Assembly: GCA_900113425.1 (NCBI GenBank)
Contig: FOZF01000002.1
Coordinates: 293,216-357,215, forward strand
Length of the DNA: 64,000 bases
Reading direction: 5' to 3'
DNA from: Stenotrophomonas maltophilia
GTDB lineage: Bacteria; Pseudomonadota; Gammaproteobacteria; Xanthomonadales; Xanthomonadaceae
In this document: piece by piece, positions 48,677 through 57,593 of the stretch
How positions within the stretch are numbered: position 1 is the stretch's first letter
How the letters are laid out: each line of letters opens with the position of its first letter
Notes under the pieces: model-generated
What the model was told of the DNA's origin: nothing
Seen by the model: the letters and a program-made list of their open reading frames with translations, nothing else
Database searches by the model: none
Program-made: the position numbers and the translations under genes

Positions 48677-50560
48677 ATGAAGACCCGTGCCCTGGTGATG
48701 TCCGTGTTGTTCGCGCTGGCGGCCACACCCGCGCTGGCGCAGAGCCCGCCGCCAGCCGATGCCGCTGCGCACGGCCTGCTGCGCATCGACGTGGACGCGC
48801 GCGATCTGGCCCGGCGCATCTTCAAGGTGACCGCCACCGTGCCGGCAAAACCCGGCCCGATGACCCTGCTGTACCCGCAGTGGATTCCCGGCAACCATTC
48901 GCCCACCGGCCCGATCGACAAGCTCGCCGGCCTGCGCGTCACGGCCAATGGCAGGCCGCTGGCCTGGCAGCGCGACCAGTACAACGTCTATGCGTTCAAG
49001 GTCGATGTGCCGGAGGGCGTCAGCGAGATCGTGGCGCAGTTCGATTTCCTGTCCTCGCAGGGCGGCAACCAGGGCCGGGTGGTGATGACGCCGGAAATGC
49101 TCAACCTGCAGTGGAACGCCAACGCGCTGTATCCGGCCGGGGTCGATGCACGCCATCTGCAGGCCCAGGCCAGCGTGACCCTGCCGGAGGGCTGGAGCTA
49201 TGCCACCGCGCTGGAAACAGTCCGGCGCGACGGTGACACGGTGGTGTTCAAGCCGATCACGTTCGACCATCTGGTCGATTCGCCGCTGTTCGCCGGTGAG
49301 CATTACCAGCGCATTGATCTGGACCCGGGCGCCAAGGCGCCGGTGCACCTGAACGTGTTCGCCGATGAAGCGAAGTCGCTGAAGCCGACCGAGGCACAGA
49401 TCAAGGCGCACCGCGCCCTGGTACAGCAGGCTGACCGCTTGTACGGCGCGCGCCACTACGACCACTACGAGTTCCTGCTGGCATTGACCGACCGTCTGGG
49501 CGGCATCGGGCTGGAGCATCATCGCTCCAGCGAGAACAGCGCTGCGCCGGGCTACTTCACCGAGTGGGATGACTCGGCATGGATGCGTGACCTACTGCCG
49601 CACGAGTACACGCATTCCTGGAACGGCAAGTATCGCCGTGGCGCGGACCTGGCAACCGACAACTTCAACGTTCCGATGGGTGACAGCCTGCTGTGGGTGT
49701 ACGAAGGCCAGACCCAGTTCTGGGGCCAGGTGCTGGCCGCCCGCTCGGGGTTGTGGTCCACCGATCAGGCGCGCGACATGCTGGCCAATGTTGCGGCGAC
49801 CTATGATCGCGGTCGCCCGGGACTGGCCTGGCGGCCACTGCAGGACACCACCAACGACCCGACCATCGCCCAGCGGCGCACACTGCCGTATCGCAATTAC
49901 CAGATGAGCGAGGACTACTACTCCGGTGGCCAGATGCTGTGGCTGGAAGTGGAGGGCAGGCTGCGCGCGCTGACCGGCAACCGGCGCAGCCTGGATGATT
50001 TTGCCCGCGCCTTCTTTGGCGTAGGCAACGGAGACTGGGACGTCAATCCGTATACGTTCGACGACGTGGTGGCGACGTTGAACGCGATTGCTCCGTATGA
50101 CTGGGCCGGCTTCCTGCGGCAGCGCCTGGATGGCCATGGATCGCTGACCGGCGGTCTGGAACTGGCCGGCTGGAAGCTGGTCTACCGCGACGCGCCGAAC
50201 GATGCCTACAAGGCACAGGAAAAGCGCGCCAAGGCGGCGCTGCTGGCGTACTCGCTCGGTGCGACGGTGATGGACAGCGGTGTGGTCGGCGACGTGATCT
50301 GGGACAGTCCCGCCTTCAACGCAGGCCTGGCGCCGGGCATGAAGGTGATCGCCATCGGTGACCGCGAGTACAGCAGCGAGCGGTTGAAGGACGCGGTTGC
50401 CGTCGCCGCCACCAACAAGGCGCCGATCACTCTGCTGGTCAAGCAGTTCGACCGCATCGTGCCGATCCGGATCGACTATCACGGTGGCCTGCAGTATCCG
50501 GTGCTGGAGCGCATTCCCGGCCGCCCGGATCAGCTGGCCGAGCTGTGGAAGCCGCGATGA
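48677..50560 (+). CDS. Exported M61-family (glycyl) aminopeptidase with PDZ domain
   Basis: A 627-residue exported metalloprotease. After the signal peptide (1-22) an N-terminal beta domain precedes the catalytic domain with HEYTHSWNGKYRR (His309, Glu310, His313 as predicted), and a third ligand Glu about 55-60 residues on. A PDZ domain lies near 500-590 (VIWDSPAFNAGLAPGMKVIAIGDREYS). M61 enzymes release N-terminal Gly or Ala residues. It overlaps the lysoplasmalogenase-like gene by 4 nt. Confidence 0.9.
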   Translation: MKTRALVMSVLFALAATPALAQSPPPADAAAHGLLRIDVDARDLARRIFKVTATVPAKPGPMTLLYPQWIPGNHSPTGPIDKLAGLRVTANGRPLAWQRDQYNVYAFKVDVPEGVSEIVAQFDFLSSQGGNQGRVVMTPEMLNLQWNANALYPAGVDARHLQAQASVTLPEGWSYATALETVRRDGDTVVFKPITFDHLVDSPLFAGEHYQRIDLDPGAKAPVHLNVFADEAKSLKPTEAQIKAHRALVQQADRLYGARHYDHYEFLLALTDRLGGIGLEHHRSSENSAAPGYFTEWDDSAWMRDLLPHEYTHSWNGKYRRGADLATDNFNVPMGDSLLWVYEGQTQFWGQVLAARSGLWSTDQARDMLANVAATYDRGRPGLAWRPLQDTTNDPTIAQRRTLPYRNYQMSEDYYSGGQMLWLEVEGRLRALTGNRRSLDDFARAFFGVGNGDWDVNPYTFDDVVATLNAIAPYDWAGFLRQRLDGHGSLTGGLELAGWKLVYRDAPNDAYKAQEKRAKAALLAYSLGATVMDSGVVGDVIWDSPAFNAGLAPGMKVIAIGDREYSSERLKDAVAVAATNKAPITLLVKQFDRIVPIRIDYHGGLQYPVLERIPGRPDQLAELWKPR

Positions 50561-51222
50561 AACCACGCCTGGGCGGCGGTGCGATCCTGCTGCTGGCGGT
50601 GCTGGCCATTGTCGGTGCATTCCTGCCCGGCGAAGGCCGCTGGCTGCACTGGCTGGCGAAGCCGGCAGCGACCCTGCTGATCGCGGCGATGGTATGGCAG
50701 GTGCATCCTGCTGGATCGCCATCGTACCGTCGCGCGGTGCTGGCGGGCATGCTGCTCTCGTGCGCAGGCGACATCGCGCTGATGCTGCCGATGGATGCCT
50801 TCGTCCCCGGCCTGCTGGCGTTCCTGCTGGCCCACCTCTGCTACATCGTCGCCTTCCGCGCCGGCCTGCGCGCGGGTCGCGGCCTGGTCGCCGCAGGGGG
50901 GCTTCTGGGTGTGTTCGCCGCGCTCAACGTGTCCGGTCTATGGCCGCATCTGCCACCGCCGATGCGCATCCCTGTGCTGGCCTATGTGGTGGTACTGGCG
51001 TGCATGGCGATCCTGGCGCTGGCGCGGCAGTGGACCCGCCCGCGACCGGACGCTGTCGAAGCGGGCAGTGCGCGCTGGGCGGCAGCCGGCGCCCTGCTGT
51101 TCGTGGCCAGTGATTCGCTGCTGGCCTGGGACCGTTTCGGCGGTGGCCTGCCACTGGCCAGCCTGCTGGTGCTGTCGGCCTACTACGCGGCGCAGTACGC
51201 GATCGCACGATCGGTGCGCTAG
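50557..51222 (+). CDS. YhhN/TMEM86-family lysoplasmalogenase-like membrane protein
   Basis: A 221-residue protein with about eight hydrophobic segments of the YhhN family, whose animal member TMEM86B cleaves lysoplasmalogens. Conserved polar residues lie in LLSCAGDIALMLP (about 66-78), LAHLCYIVAF and FVASDSLLAWDRF (about 184-196), where Asp pairs form the membrane active site. The start ATG overlaps the M61 stop codon. Its stop codon directly abuts the stop codon of the convergent trehalase gene. Confidence 0.82.
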   Translation: MKPRLGGGAILLLAVLAIVGAFLPGEGRWLHWLAKPAATLLIAAMVWQVHPAGSPSYRRAVLAGMLLSCAGDIALMLPMDAFVPGLLAFLLAHLCYIVAFRAGLRAGRGLVAAGGLLGVFAALNVSGLWPHLPPPMRIPVLAYVVVLACMAILALARQWTRPRPDAVEAGSARWAAAGALLFVASDSLLAWDRFGGGLPLASLLVLSAYYAAQYAIARSVR

Positions 51223-52842
51223 CTACTCGACGTCGCCCGCGTTCTCGCAGGTCCGCTGCCGCGGGCACAGGCGATCCAGCAGTGCCAGTGTCACCCCGTT
51301 GCTCCAGCCGAAGCCATCCTGCAGCGGATACTCTCCGCCACCCCCTCCGCCCGCGGAGCCATCGACCACGTACTTCTCCACCAGCTTGCCTTGCCGATCG
51401 TAGACCGACTGCACGGTGCGCAGGAAACGCATTCCCAGCTGCCGCGCCAGGCGCTCCTGGCCGTAGTGCTGCAGGCCGTCGACGGCCACCCACTGCAGCG
51501 GTGCCCACCCGTTCGGCGCGTCCCACTGTTGGCCGCTGACGAGGGTGGTGGTCAGCAGTCCGCCTTCGCGCAACAGGTGTGCTTCGACTGCGTCGGCGCT
51601 GCGTCGTGCCTGCCCATCGGTGGCGATCTTCAACCACAGTGGATACAGCGCGGCAGCGGTCAGGGCAGGGCGCAGGTGTCCGCTGCGCAGATCGTGATCG
51701 GCATACCAGCCCTGCGCCGCATCCCACAGCAGGCGATTGATGGCTGTGCGTCGGGCCTCGGCCCGGGCGGAGTACTCGCGGCTCGATGCGCGGTCGCCAG
51801 CCACGCGGCTCGCCCGGGCGATGGTCTGCTCGAGGTGGTACAGCAGACTGTTCAGGTCGACTGGAACGATAGACGTGGTATGGATGCTGGACAGTGCACT
51901 GGCGTCGTCCATCCATCGCGAGCTGAAATCCCAGCCGGACTCGGCGCCGGCGCGAAGGTCGCGGTACACCTGCGAGGGGGCCCGCCGCGGTGCCTGTGCC
52001 GCCGTCGCCAGATCGTCCGTCCACGATTCGCTACGCGGCACCGCGCGCGCATCCCAGTAACGGTTGAGCAGGTCGCCATTGAACATGCGCACCACGCGCT
52101 CGCGTGCCTGGCCGGGCGCAAGGCCATCGGCGCCCCGCATCCAGAAGTCGTGCTCGGTGCGCAGCTGTGTCAGATAGCGACGGTACGCCTGATCGCCTTC
52201 GTGCGCGGCCAGAAGGGTCACCATCAGGCTGAAGAACGGCGGCTGCGAGCGGCTCAGGTAGTAACTGCGGTTGCCGTTGGGAATGTGCCCGTACTGGTCG
52301 AGCTGCCACGCGAAGTTGTCGACCATCGCGCGGACCTGGGGCCAGCGGCCACTGGAGGCCAGTCCCAGCATCGTGAAGTAGCTGTCCCAGTAATACACCT
52401 CACGGAAGCGCCCACCGGGCACCACATACGCGTGCGGCAGCGGCAGCAGCGAGCCATGGGGATCGACCGCCGTGGACTGCCGGGTCAGCACGGGCCACAG
52501 GCCTTCGATATGCGCGCGCAGGCTCTGGCCGGCGGGTGAGACGTAGGGCGCAGGCCCGCCGGGCAGGTCGAAGGCCCTGCCGACGAAGGCCTGCAGCGTG
52601 TAGCCCGGCTGTCGCTGCGCGCGCTGCCAGTCAGCCAGCAGTGCAGCGGGCGACTGACGCGGCACAGCATCGGCAAAGGTCTTCTGGTCGGGGAACAGAT
52701 GCGCGCGCTGGACCTGCTGGAAAAGCGGCTGCCAGGCCTGGTCCGGTGGCGCAGGTGTCGAAGCGGGCGAGCCGGCGCATGCCGTGCCGGCACTGAGCAA
52801 CAGAGCCAGTACGCAGACGACCGGGCGGATCGAAGAACGCAT
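51223..52842 (-). CDS. treA: Periplasmic trehalase
   Basis: A 539-residue exported GH37 enzyme that splits trehalose into two glucose molecules. After a signal peptide (1-24) both trehalase signatures are present: PGGRFREVYYWDSYF (about 145-160) and QWDAPNGWAPLQW (about 450-462). The catalytic Asp is expected in a DGLAPGQAR-like region and the Glu near the C-terminus. The ATG at 52842 is preferred to a GTG 12 nt upstream. The C-terminus ends with a short Cys-containing tail (CPRQRTCENAGDVE). Confidence 0.95.
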   Translation of the reverse strand: MRSSIRPVVCVLALLLSAGTACAGSPASTPAPPDQAWQPLFQQVQRAHLFPDQKTFADAVPRQSPAALLADWQRAQRQPGYTLQAFVGRAFDLPGGPAPYVSPAGQSLRAHIEGLWPVLTRQSTAVDPHGSLLPLPHAYVVPGGRFREVYYWDSYFTMLGLASSGRWPQVRAMVDNFAWQLDQYGHIPNGNRSYYLSRSQPPFFSLMVTLLAAHEGDQAYRRYLTQLRTEHDFWMRGADGLAPGQARERVVRMFNGDLLNRYWDARAVPRSESWTDDLATAAQAPRRAPSQVYRDLRAGAESGWDFSSRWMDDASALSSIHTTSIVPVDLNSLLYHLEQTIARASRVAGDRASSREYSARAEARRTAINRLLWDAAQGWYADHDLRSGHLRPALTAAALYPLWLKIATDGQARRSADAVEAHLLREGGLLTTTLVSGQQWDAPNGWAPLQWVAVDGLQHYGQERLARQLGMRFLRTVQSVYDRQGKLVEKYVVDGSAGGGGGGEYPLQDGFGWSNGVTLALLDRLCPRQRTCENAGDVE

Positions 52843-52915
52843 GACGTATCTCACGGTGGGCGTGGCACCACCCTAGCGTGCCGCCCGTGTCACCCGCGTG
52901 TGGATGCCAGCGGCT

Positions 52916-55705
52916 TCAACGGAACTGCAGGGTCAGCAGGAAATAGCGGCCGAGCGGATCATCCAGGCCCGGCAACTGTCCGCCGTTGCCGACCAGATAG
53001 TTCACCGGCTGCTGGTCAAGCACGTTGTGCACATCCAGCGCGGCAACCACGCGGGGGCCGATCCTGCGCGCCATGTGCAGGTTCCAGCGCAGCTGCCGTG
53101 GATTCATGCAATGGTTCCTCTCGCGCTGGTCATCGGGGCATTCCGCGCCGGGCAGCCAGGCGCGCGTGCGTCCCACCTGGTTGCCGCGCAATGCCACGTC
53201 CCATGCCGCATTCTGCCATTGCACCGTGAGAATCGCGGCCATTGCCGGCGTGGCATGGCCGCGAAGATCCACGCTGCCATCCTGCCCTCGTTCGCGGCGC
53301 AGGGCCTGCTGTTTCAGCGCGTCCAGCGAGAAAAGCCACTGGCCGGTGTCATCGGTGTCGACGCGGTATTCGCCGCGCATCACCCAGTTGCGCGACGTGG
53401 TGCGGCCGATGTTGTCGAAGGACAGGCGAAGACTGCTCAGCCGTCCTTCGTCATCCAGCTCCCACGTGTTGCGGTTCCATGCCGCGTCGGTGGGCCGCAG
53501 GGCAAGGATCTCGTTGCGCAGCTCGACGATGTTGTGGGTCAGTGACAGCGAGAACGCATCGTTGGGCGTCCACGTGGCTGCCAGCGAATGGCTGCGTGAC
53601 CTCTCTGCCTTCAGCGCGTCGTTCTCGGCGACCTCCACGTTCACCAGGCAGTTGCCATCGATCGCCGGCTGTGCGCAGGGCGGTAGGCCCGGCGAGGCCG
53701 GCAGCGCGACCAGGCCGAAGTAGCCAGGGGGGCGCCGCTGCTCGAACAGGCTGGGCGCACGGTAGCCTTGTCCGCTGGTCAGCAGGAACGACCAGTGGGG
53801 CGTTGGACTCCAGCGCAGTCCCGCGCGTGGTGAGAACGCGAGGTAATCGTCATCGCGGTCCCAGCGTGCCGCCACGTCCATGCGCAGCGAGTGGCTGAGC
53901 GGCAGGCCGACCTCGGCATAGGTGGCTCCGCTGCGACGGGACAGGCGCCGCTGCTGCTGGGGCAGGCCCAATGCCAGATCGCCCCGGATCAACAACGGAT
54001 CGGGCAACGAGGTCCATGCTTCGTAGCGCAGATCGATGCCGGTAGCCAGCTGGGCCGGCCCTCCGGGCAACTGCATCAGTTGCCGCTGCATGCCCCACCA
54101 GCCCTGCCACTGGTCGGTGCGTCCACGATTGCGGATCGACGGGAACAGCTGTTGCGCTTTGTCCGCGCGCAGCGACGTGAAGCCGGGAAGGAAGTCCAGT
54201 GTCTCGGCGGCGTGCAGCAGCGGTTCGGTACGCACGGTGCCCGGCGTGACCAGAGTGACCTGGCTGCGTTGCGCGCTGACGCCTGCATCCCAGCTGCGTG
54301 ACTGCTGCTCGCGACCGATACCCAAGGTGATGTCGGCATCGCTGGCGCGGACGTACGGGCGCACGTTTCCGGCCTCGCGCAGCACGCTGTTGAATGTGAT
54401 GCCGTACAGGCCGATGGCAACGGCGGTTGGCCCCAGGTCGAAACGCTGCCGGTTGTGACTGCCACGCGCTTCCAGATAGGCGTAGCGTCCTTCGCCACGC
54501 TCGTGTCGGTAACGCAGGTAGGCCGAGGCGGTATCCGACGCGGGTTGCAGCGAGCGCGGCCGCGCGCTGTCGAACCAGCAGCCGTCCTCGCGCTGCACCA
54601 AGGGACCTTCGCAGAGTTCGGCCGGCAGGTACTCGCCGTCGTAGAACGCGCCGATCGGATACAACGATGTTTCCGCATGCCACGCGCGGCGATCGCCGGC
54701 CACATGCTCGATGCGATGCAGGTCCAGGCCTGCGAACCAGCGGTCCCCCCCTTCGCGTACGCCGCCGTTGGCGATCTGCAGGCGATTCTGCTGCGCGTCG
54801 CCGCGGCTGCTGATGCCCGATTGCACCGTCGCCTCCGGGCCTTCGGCCCGTTCGCGGAGGATGATGTTGACCACACCGGACATCGCGTCGGCGCCATAGA
54901 TGGCCGACGCGCCTCCGCGCACCAGTTCGATGCGCTCGATGAAACTCAGTGGAATGCCGCCCAGGTCGGTGAGCCCGCCCTGTTCCAGCGACACCATCGG
55001 ATAGCGTGGCAGCCGCCGGCCGTTGACCAGGAACAGGGTCGCACGCGGCCCCATGCCATCCAGGCTGGTGGTGGCTGCAGCGCCCACCGGCAGATACTGC
55101 GAATCGCCGCCGCGCGAAGTGGTCATTGCCGGGTGGCCGTTCATGCCGGGAAGGTGCCGCAACAGGTCGAACAGGCTGCCGTAGCCACTGCGCAGGATGT
55201 CTTCGCGATCGATGATCGTCATCGGCAGGGTCGTCTGCACGGAGGTGCGCGGCAGGCGGCTGCCGGTGACGTGTACCGGTGCCAGTTCCACCTGCGCAGG
55301 GTCCAGTGCGACGGGCGGCGGCGGCTTGGGCGATGTCACTGCCGGGGCACGTGCAGGAGGCGCGGCAGGAGCAGCGACGCGGCGGATGACGAACGCCCCC
55401 GAGGGCGTGCGCAGGATGTTTACCGGCATGCCGGAGACCAGCTGCTTGAGAGCGATCGCCGGTGCCTGCCGGCCGTCGGCGCCGGGGGTGTGCAGGCCCG
55501 TCAGCTCGCGGGCGTCGAATACCAGGGCGATGCCGCTCTGGCGTGCCCATTGCTGCAGTGCCGGTGCCAGCGGGCCGGGTGCGATGTGGTAGTCGACATT
55601 GGCGGGTTGTTGGCCGGCGTGGGCCGGCGCGGCGCTGGCAGCGCCGAACATGACCCACAGCAGCGCCCGGAGCAGCCCCCACTGCAGCGCGCCCGGTCCT
55701 GCCAT
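52916..55705 (-). CDS. TonB-dependent receptor with STN domain
   Basis: A 929-residue outer-membrane transporter. Signal peptide 1-30; STN domain 36-110 (VDYHIAPGPLAPALQQWARQ), as in FecA-type receptors that signal to FecR; a Pro-rich linker; plug domain from about 150 (LPMTIIDREDILRSGYGSLFDLLRHLPG, VNGRRLPRYPM, ERIELVRGGASAIYGADAMSGVVNIIL); and a 22-strand barrel to a final LTLQFR. A GAGGAG ribosome site precedes GTG 55708/ATG 55705. It follows fecR by 14 nt. The ligand is unknown: iron chelates are usual for such sets, but a neighbouring trehalase leaves sugars or glycans possible. Confidence 0.93.
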   Translation of the reverse strand: MAGPGALQWGLLRALLWVMFGAASAAPAHAGQQPANVDYHIAPGPLAPALQQWARQSGIALVFDARELTGLHTPGADGRQAPAIALKQLVSGMPVNILRTPSGAFVIRRVAAPAAPPARAPAVTSPKPPPPVALDPAQVELAPVHVTGSRLPRTSVQTTLPMTIIDREDILRSGYGSLFDLLRHLPGMNGHPAMTTSRGGDSQYLPVGAAATTSLDGMGPRATLFLVNGRRLPRYPMVSLEQGGLTDLGGIPLSFIERIELVRGGASAIYGADAMSGVVNIILRERAEGPEATVQSGISSRGDAQQNRLQIANGGVREGGDRWFAGLDLHRIEHVAGDRRAWHAETSLYPIGAFYDGEYLPAELCEGPLVQREDGCWFDSARPRSLQPASDTASAYLRYRHERGEGRYAYLEARGSHNRQRFDLGPTAVAIGLYGITFNSVLREAGNVRPYVRASDADITLGIGREQQSRSWDAGVSAQRSQVTLVTPGTVRTEPLLHAAETLDFLPGFTSLRADKAQQLFPSIRNRGRTDQWQGWWGMQRQLMQLPGGPAQLATGIDLRYEAWTSLPDPLLIRGDLALGLPQQQRRLSRRSGATYAEVGLPLSHSLRMDVAARWDRDDDYLAFSPRAGLRWSPTPHWSFLLTSGQGYRAPSLFEQRRPPGYFGLVALPASPGLPPCAQPAIDGNCLVNVEVAENDALKAERSRSHSLAATWTPNDAFSLSLTHNIVELRNEILALRPTDAAWNRNTWELDDEGRLSSLRLSFDNIGRTTSRNWVMRGEYRVDTDDTGQWLFSLDALKQQALRRERGQDGSVDLRGHATPAMAAILTVQWQNAAWDVALRGNQVGRTRAWLPGAECPDDQRERNHCMNPRQLRWNLHMARRIGPRVVAALDVHNVLDQQPVNYLVGNGGQLPGLDDPLGRYFLLTLQFR

Positions 55706-55719
55706 CACCGCCTTTCTCC

Positions 55720-56688
55720 TCAGTAGGTACGCCGCAGTTCCAGCGCGCCATCCGGACGCGCCTGGCCGGCAACGGACCATCCCAGCTTCAGCGCAGACAG
55801 CAGTTCCTCTGCGTCGCCTGCACGGAAGGTGCCGCTGACCGCTAGATTGGCGATCTCCGGATCGGCGATCACCATCTGCGTGCGGCCGTAGCGGTTCATG
55901 CGTTCGACCACGGTCGCCAGGGGGGTGGCATCGAACACCAGCCGTCCCTGCAGCCACGCCTCAGCCGCTTCGGTCGAGGCGAGCGCAGGGCCAGGCTGGA
56001 TCCGTCCGGAGGGCAGTACCTGCAACTGTTGGCCTGGTGCCAGCGTGTGCTGCGCGCTGCCGCTGGTGACCTCCACTGCGCCTTCCAGCAGGGCGACCTC
56101 GACATGGCCGTCGCGCAGGCGCTCCACCTGGAAGGTGGTTCCGATATCGCGGATCGAACTGTTGCCCGCCTGCACACGCAGGGCCTTGCGCGACGGTGCC
56201 ACCTGCAGTTGCAGCCGACCCTGCTCCAGGACCATTTCCCGATGGCGCCAGCCCATGCGCACGGTCAATGTGGTCCCTGCGTCCAGGATGGCGGAGCTGC
56301 CATCGGCCAGCGTCTGTTGGCGGGGAGCAAGGCTGTCGTTGGCATAGATGCGGGGCGTGGGATTGCCATCGGTGGCGACCATCCAGCCCATGCCGATGGC
56401 CAGGCAGAGGGCCGCCGCAGCAGCGACGCCGGGCAGCCAGCGGCGCCGGGCCGGACGCGCGGCGCGCGTCGCCGCCGTGCGCAGCCAGGGATCCTGGGCC
56501 AGGCCCGCACTCTGCTGATAGAGCGTTTCGGCCTGTACCCACGCCTTGACATGGCGGGTGTCCTCCGCCAGCCAGTCTTCGAAGCGCTCGCGTTCCTCGG
56601 GGGTGCAGTCGTGTGCCTCCAGGCGTGCCACCCAGGCGCTGGCGCGCTCGAACACTCCCGCCTCTTCCGTGTGCCGGGTGCTGATCAT
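55720..56688 (-). CDS. fecR: FecR-family anti-sigma/signal transducer
   Basis: A 322-residue inner-membrane regulator. Residues 1-80 are the cytoplasmic anti-sigma part (FERASAWVARLEAHDCTPEERERFEDWLAED, the DUF4880-type domain), 84-104 a single membrane segment, and 120-322 the periplasmic FecR domain (RQQTLADGSSAILDAGTTLTV, ATPLATVVERMNRYGRTQMVI) that contacts the STN domain. Its start overlaps the sigma-factor gene by 4 nt and the receptor follows, a complete cell-surface signalling cassette. Confidence 0.93.
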   Translation of the reverse strand: MISTRHTEEAGVFERASAWVARLEAHDCTPEERERFEDWLAEDTRHVKAWVQAETLYQQSAGLAQDPWLRTAATRAARPARRRWLPGVAAAAALCLAIGMGWMVATDGNPTPRIYANDSLAPRQQTLADGSSAILDAGTTLTVRMGWRHREMVLEQGRLQLQVAPSRKALRVQAGNSSIRDIGTTFQVERLRDGHVEVALLEGAVEVTSGSAQHTLAPGQQLQVLPSGRIQPGPALASTEAAEAWLQGRLVFDATPLATVVERMNRYGRTQMVIADPEIANLAVSGTFRAGDAEELLSALKLGWSVAGQARPDGALELRRTY

Positions 56689-57341
56689 TCCTTGTCCCTG
56701 TCGTTGTGCAGCGGGTGTGGCCCCAGCTCCTGACGCAGGCCCTGCAGTGCGCGGGCGATGTGTTTTTCCACGGTCTTGGCGGTGATGCCACAGTGCTGCG
56801 CGATCTGCGTGTAGCTCATCCCGGTGATCCGGTTGAGCAGGTACACCTCGCGCGCGCGCTCCGGCAGTTTGAACAGGGCCTGCCGGAGCAGGGCGAGCAT
56901 CTGCCCGGATTCGGCCTGGCGCAGCGGGTCGGCTGACGTGCTGGAGGGCTCGTCCCTGCCATCGCGCTCGGCCAGCGACAGATGCGGTCTCGCGTGCGGC
57001 GAACGGCCACGGTCTGCCAGGCGGTTGCGGGCGATACGATACAGCAGCAGGCGCAGTTCCTCGGTGCCGTGCGCGCGATAGCGGATCAACCGCTCCATGC
57101 AGTCCTGGGCGATGTCCTCCGCATCCTCCGGGCCAACCCCACGGGTACGCAGGAAAGTGCACAGCGGCGCGCGTTCTTCCCTTACGAACGTGATGAAGGC
57201 GTCCGGAGGCCCAGGCGGATCCGGTGCGCGATGGATCAGGGGGGACGAAGCGGACAGGGCTGGCCTCGGGCAACGATGAGGGGGGGCGTCACCGAGTTTT
57301 ACGCGACGATGACCGGATGGGGAAGAGCCGCCGGCCTGCAC
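56685..57341 (-). CDS. fecI: FecI-type ECF sigma factor
   Basis: A sigma factor with region 2 (DAFITFVREERAPLCTFLRTRGVGPEDAEDIAQDCMERL) and region 4 (LFKLPERAREVYLLNRITG...YTQIAQHCGITAKTVEKHIARAL). The start is uncertain: the only standard start codon that gives region 2 complete is GTG at 57341, giving 218 residues and an N-terminal extension of about 45 residues without conserved sequence; a CTG start closer to region 2 is possible. It overlaps fecR and is expected to transcribe the receptor gene on signal. Confidence 0.85.
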   Translation of the reverse strand: MQAGGSSPSGHRRVKLGDAPPHRCPRPALSASSPLIHRAPDPPGPPDAFITFVREERAPLCTFLRTRGVGPEDAEDIAQDCMERLIRYRAHGTEELRLLLYRIARNRLADRGRSPHARPHLSLAERDGRDEPSSTSADPLRQAESGQMLALLRQALFKLPERAREVYLLNRITGMSYTQIAQHCGITAKTVEKHIARALQGLRQELGPHPLHNDRDKE

Positions 57342-57593
57342 AGATCAATCATGAATTTGTTCACTTTTCTCCCTGACGGCAACTGGGGGTGTTGCTGCCT
57401 GTCCTGCGTTTGCGCTCATGCCGGAGGCCGCATTGTTCCTGTGGAAGCGCCCGAGAGCGCCAACGCAGACACAGTTTTGACTGCCAACTCGATCTGAATC
57501 GGTTCATTCTTTTCCGTGCGATGCAGTGGGGGAGGGCTTCCCGCTCTGACGTTTAGCTTCCCGTCCGCGTGTTGCGGGGGGAGAGAGAACGGT

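Noticed and set aside
57342..57593. Small gene between fecI and the first autotransporter
   Set aside because: A 17-codon frame from 57352 on the minus strand has no ribosome site or conserved look; otherwise the gap shows only the leader of the autotransporter gene.
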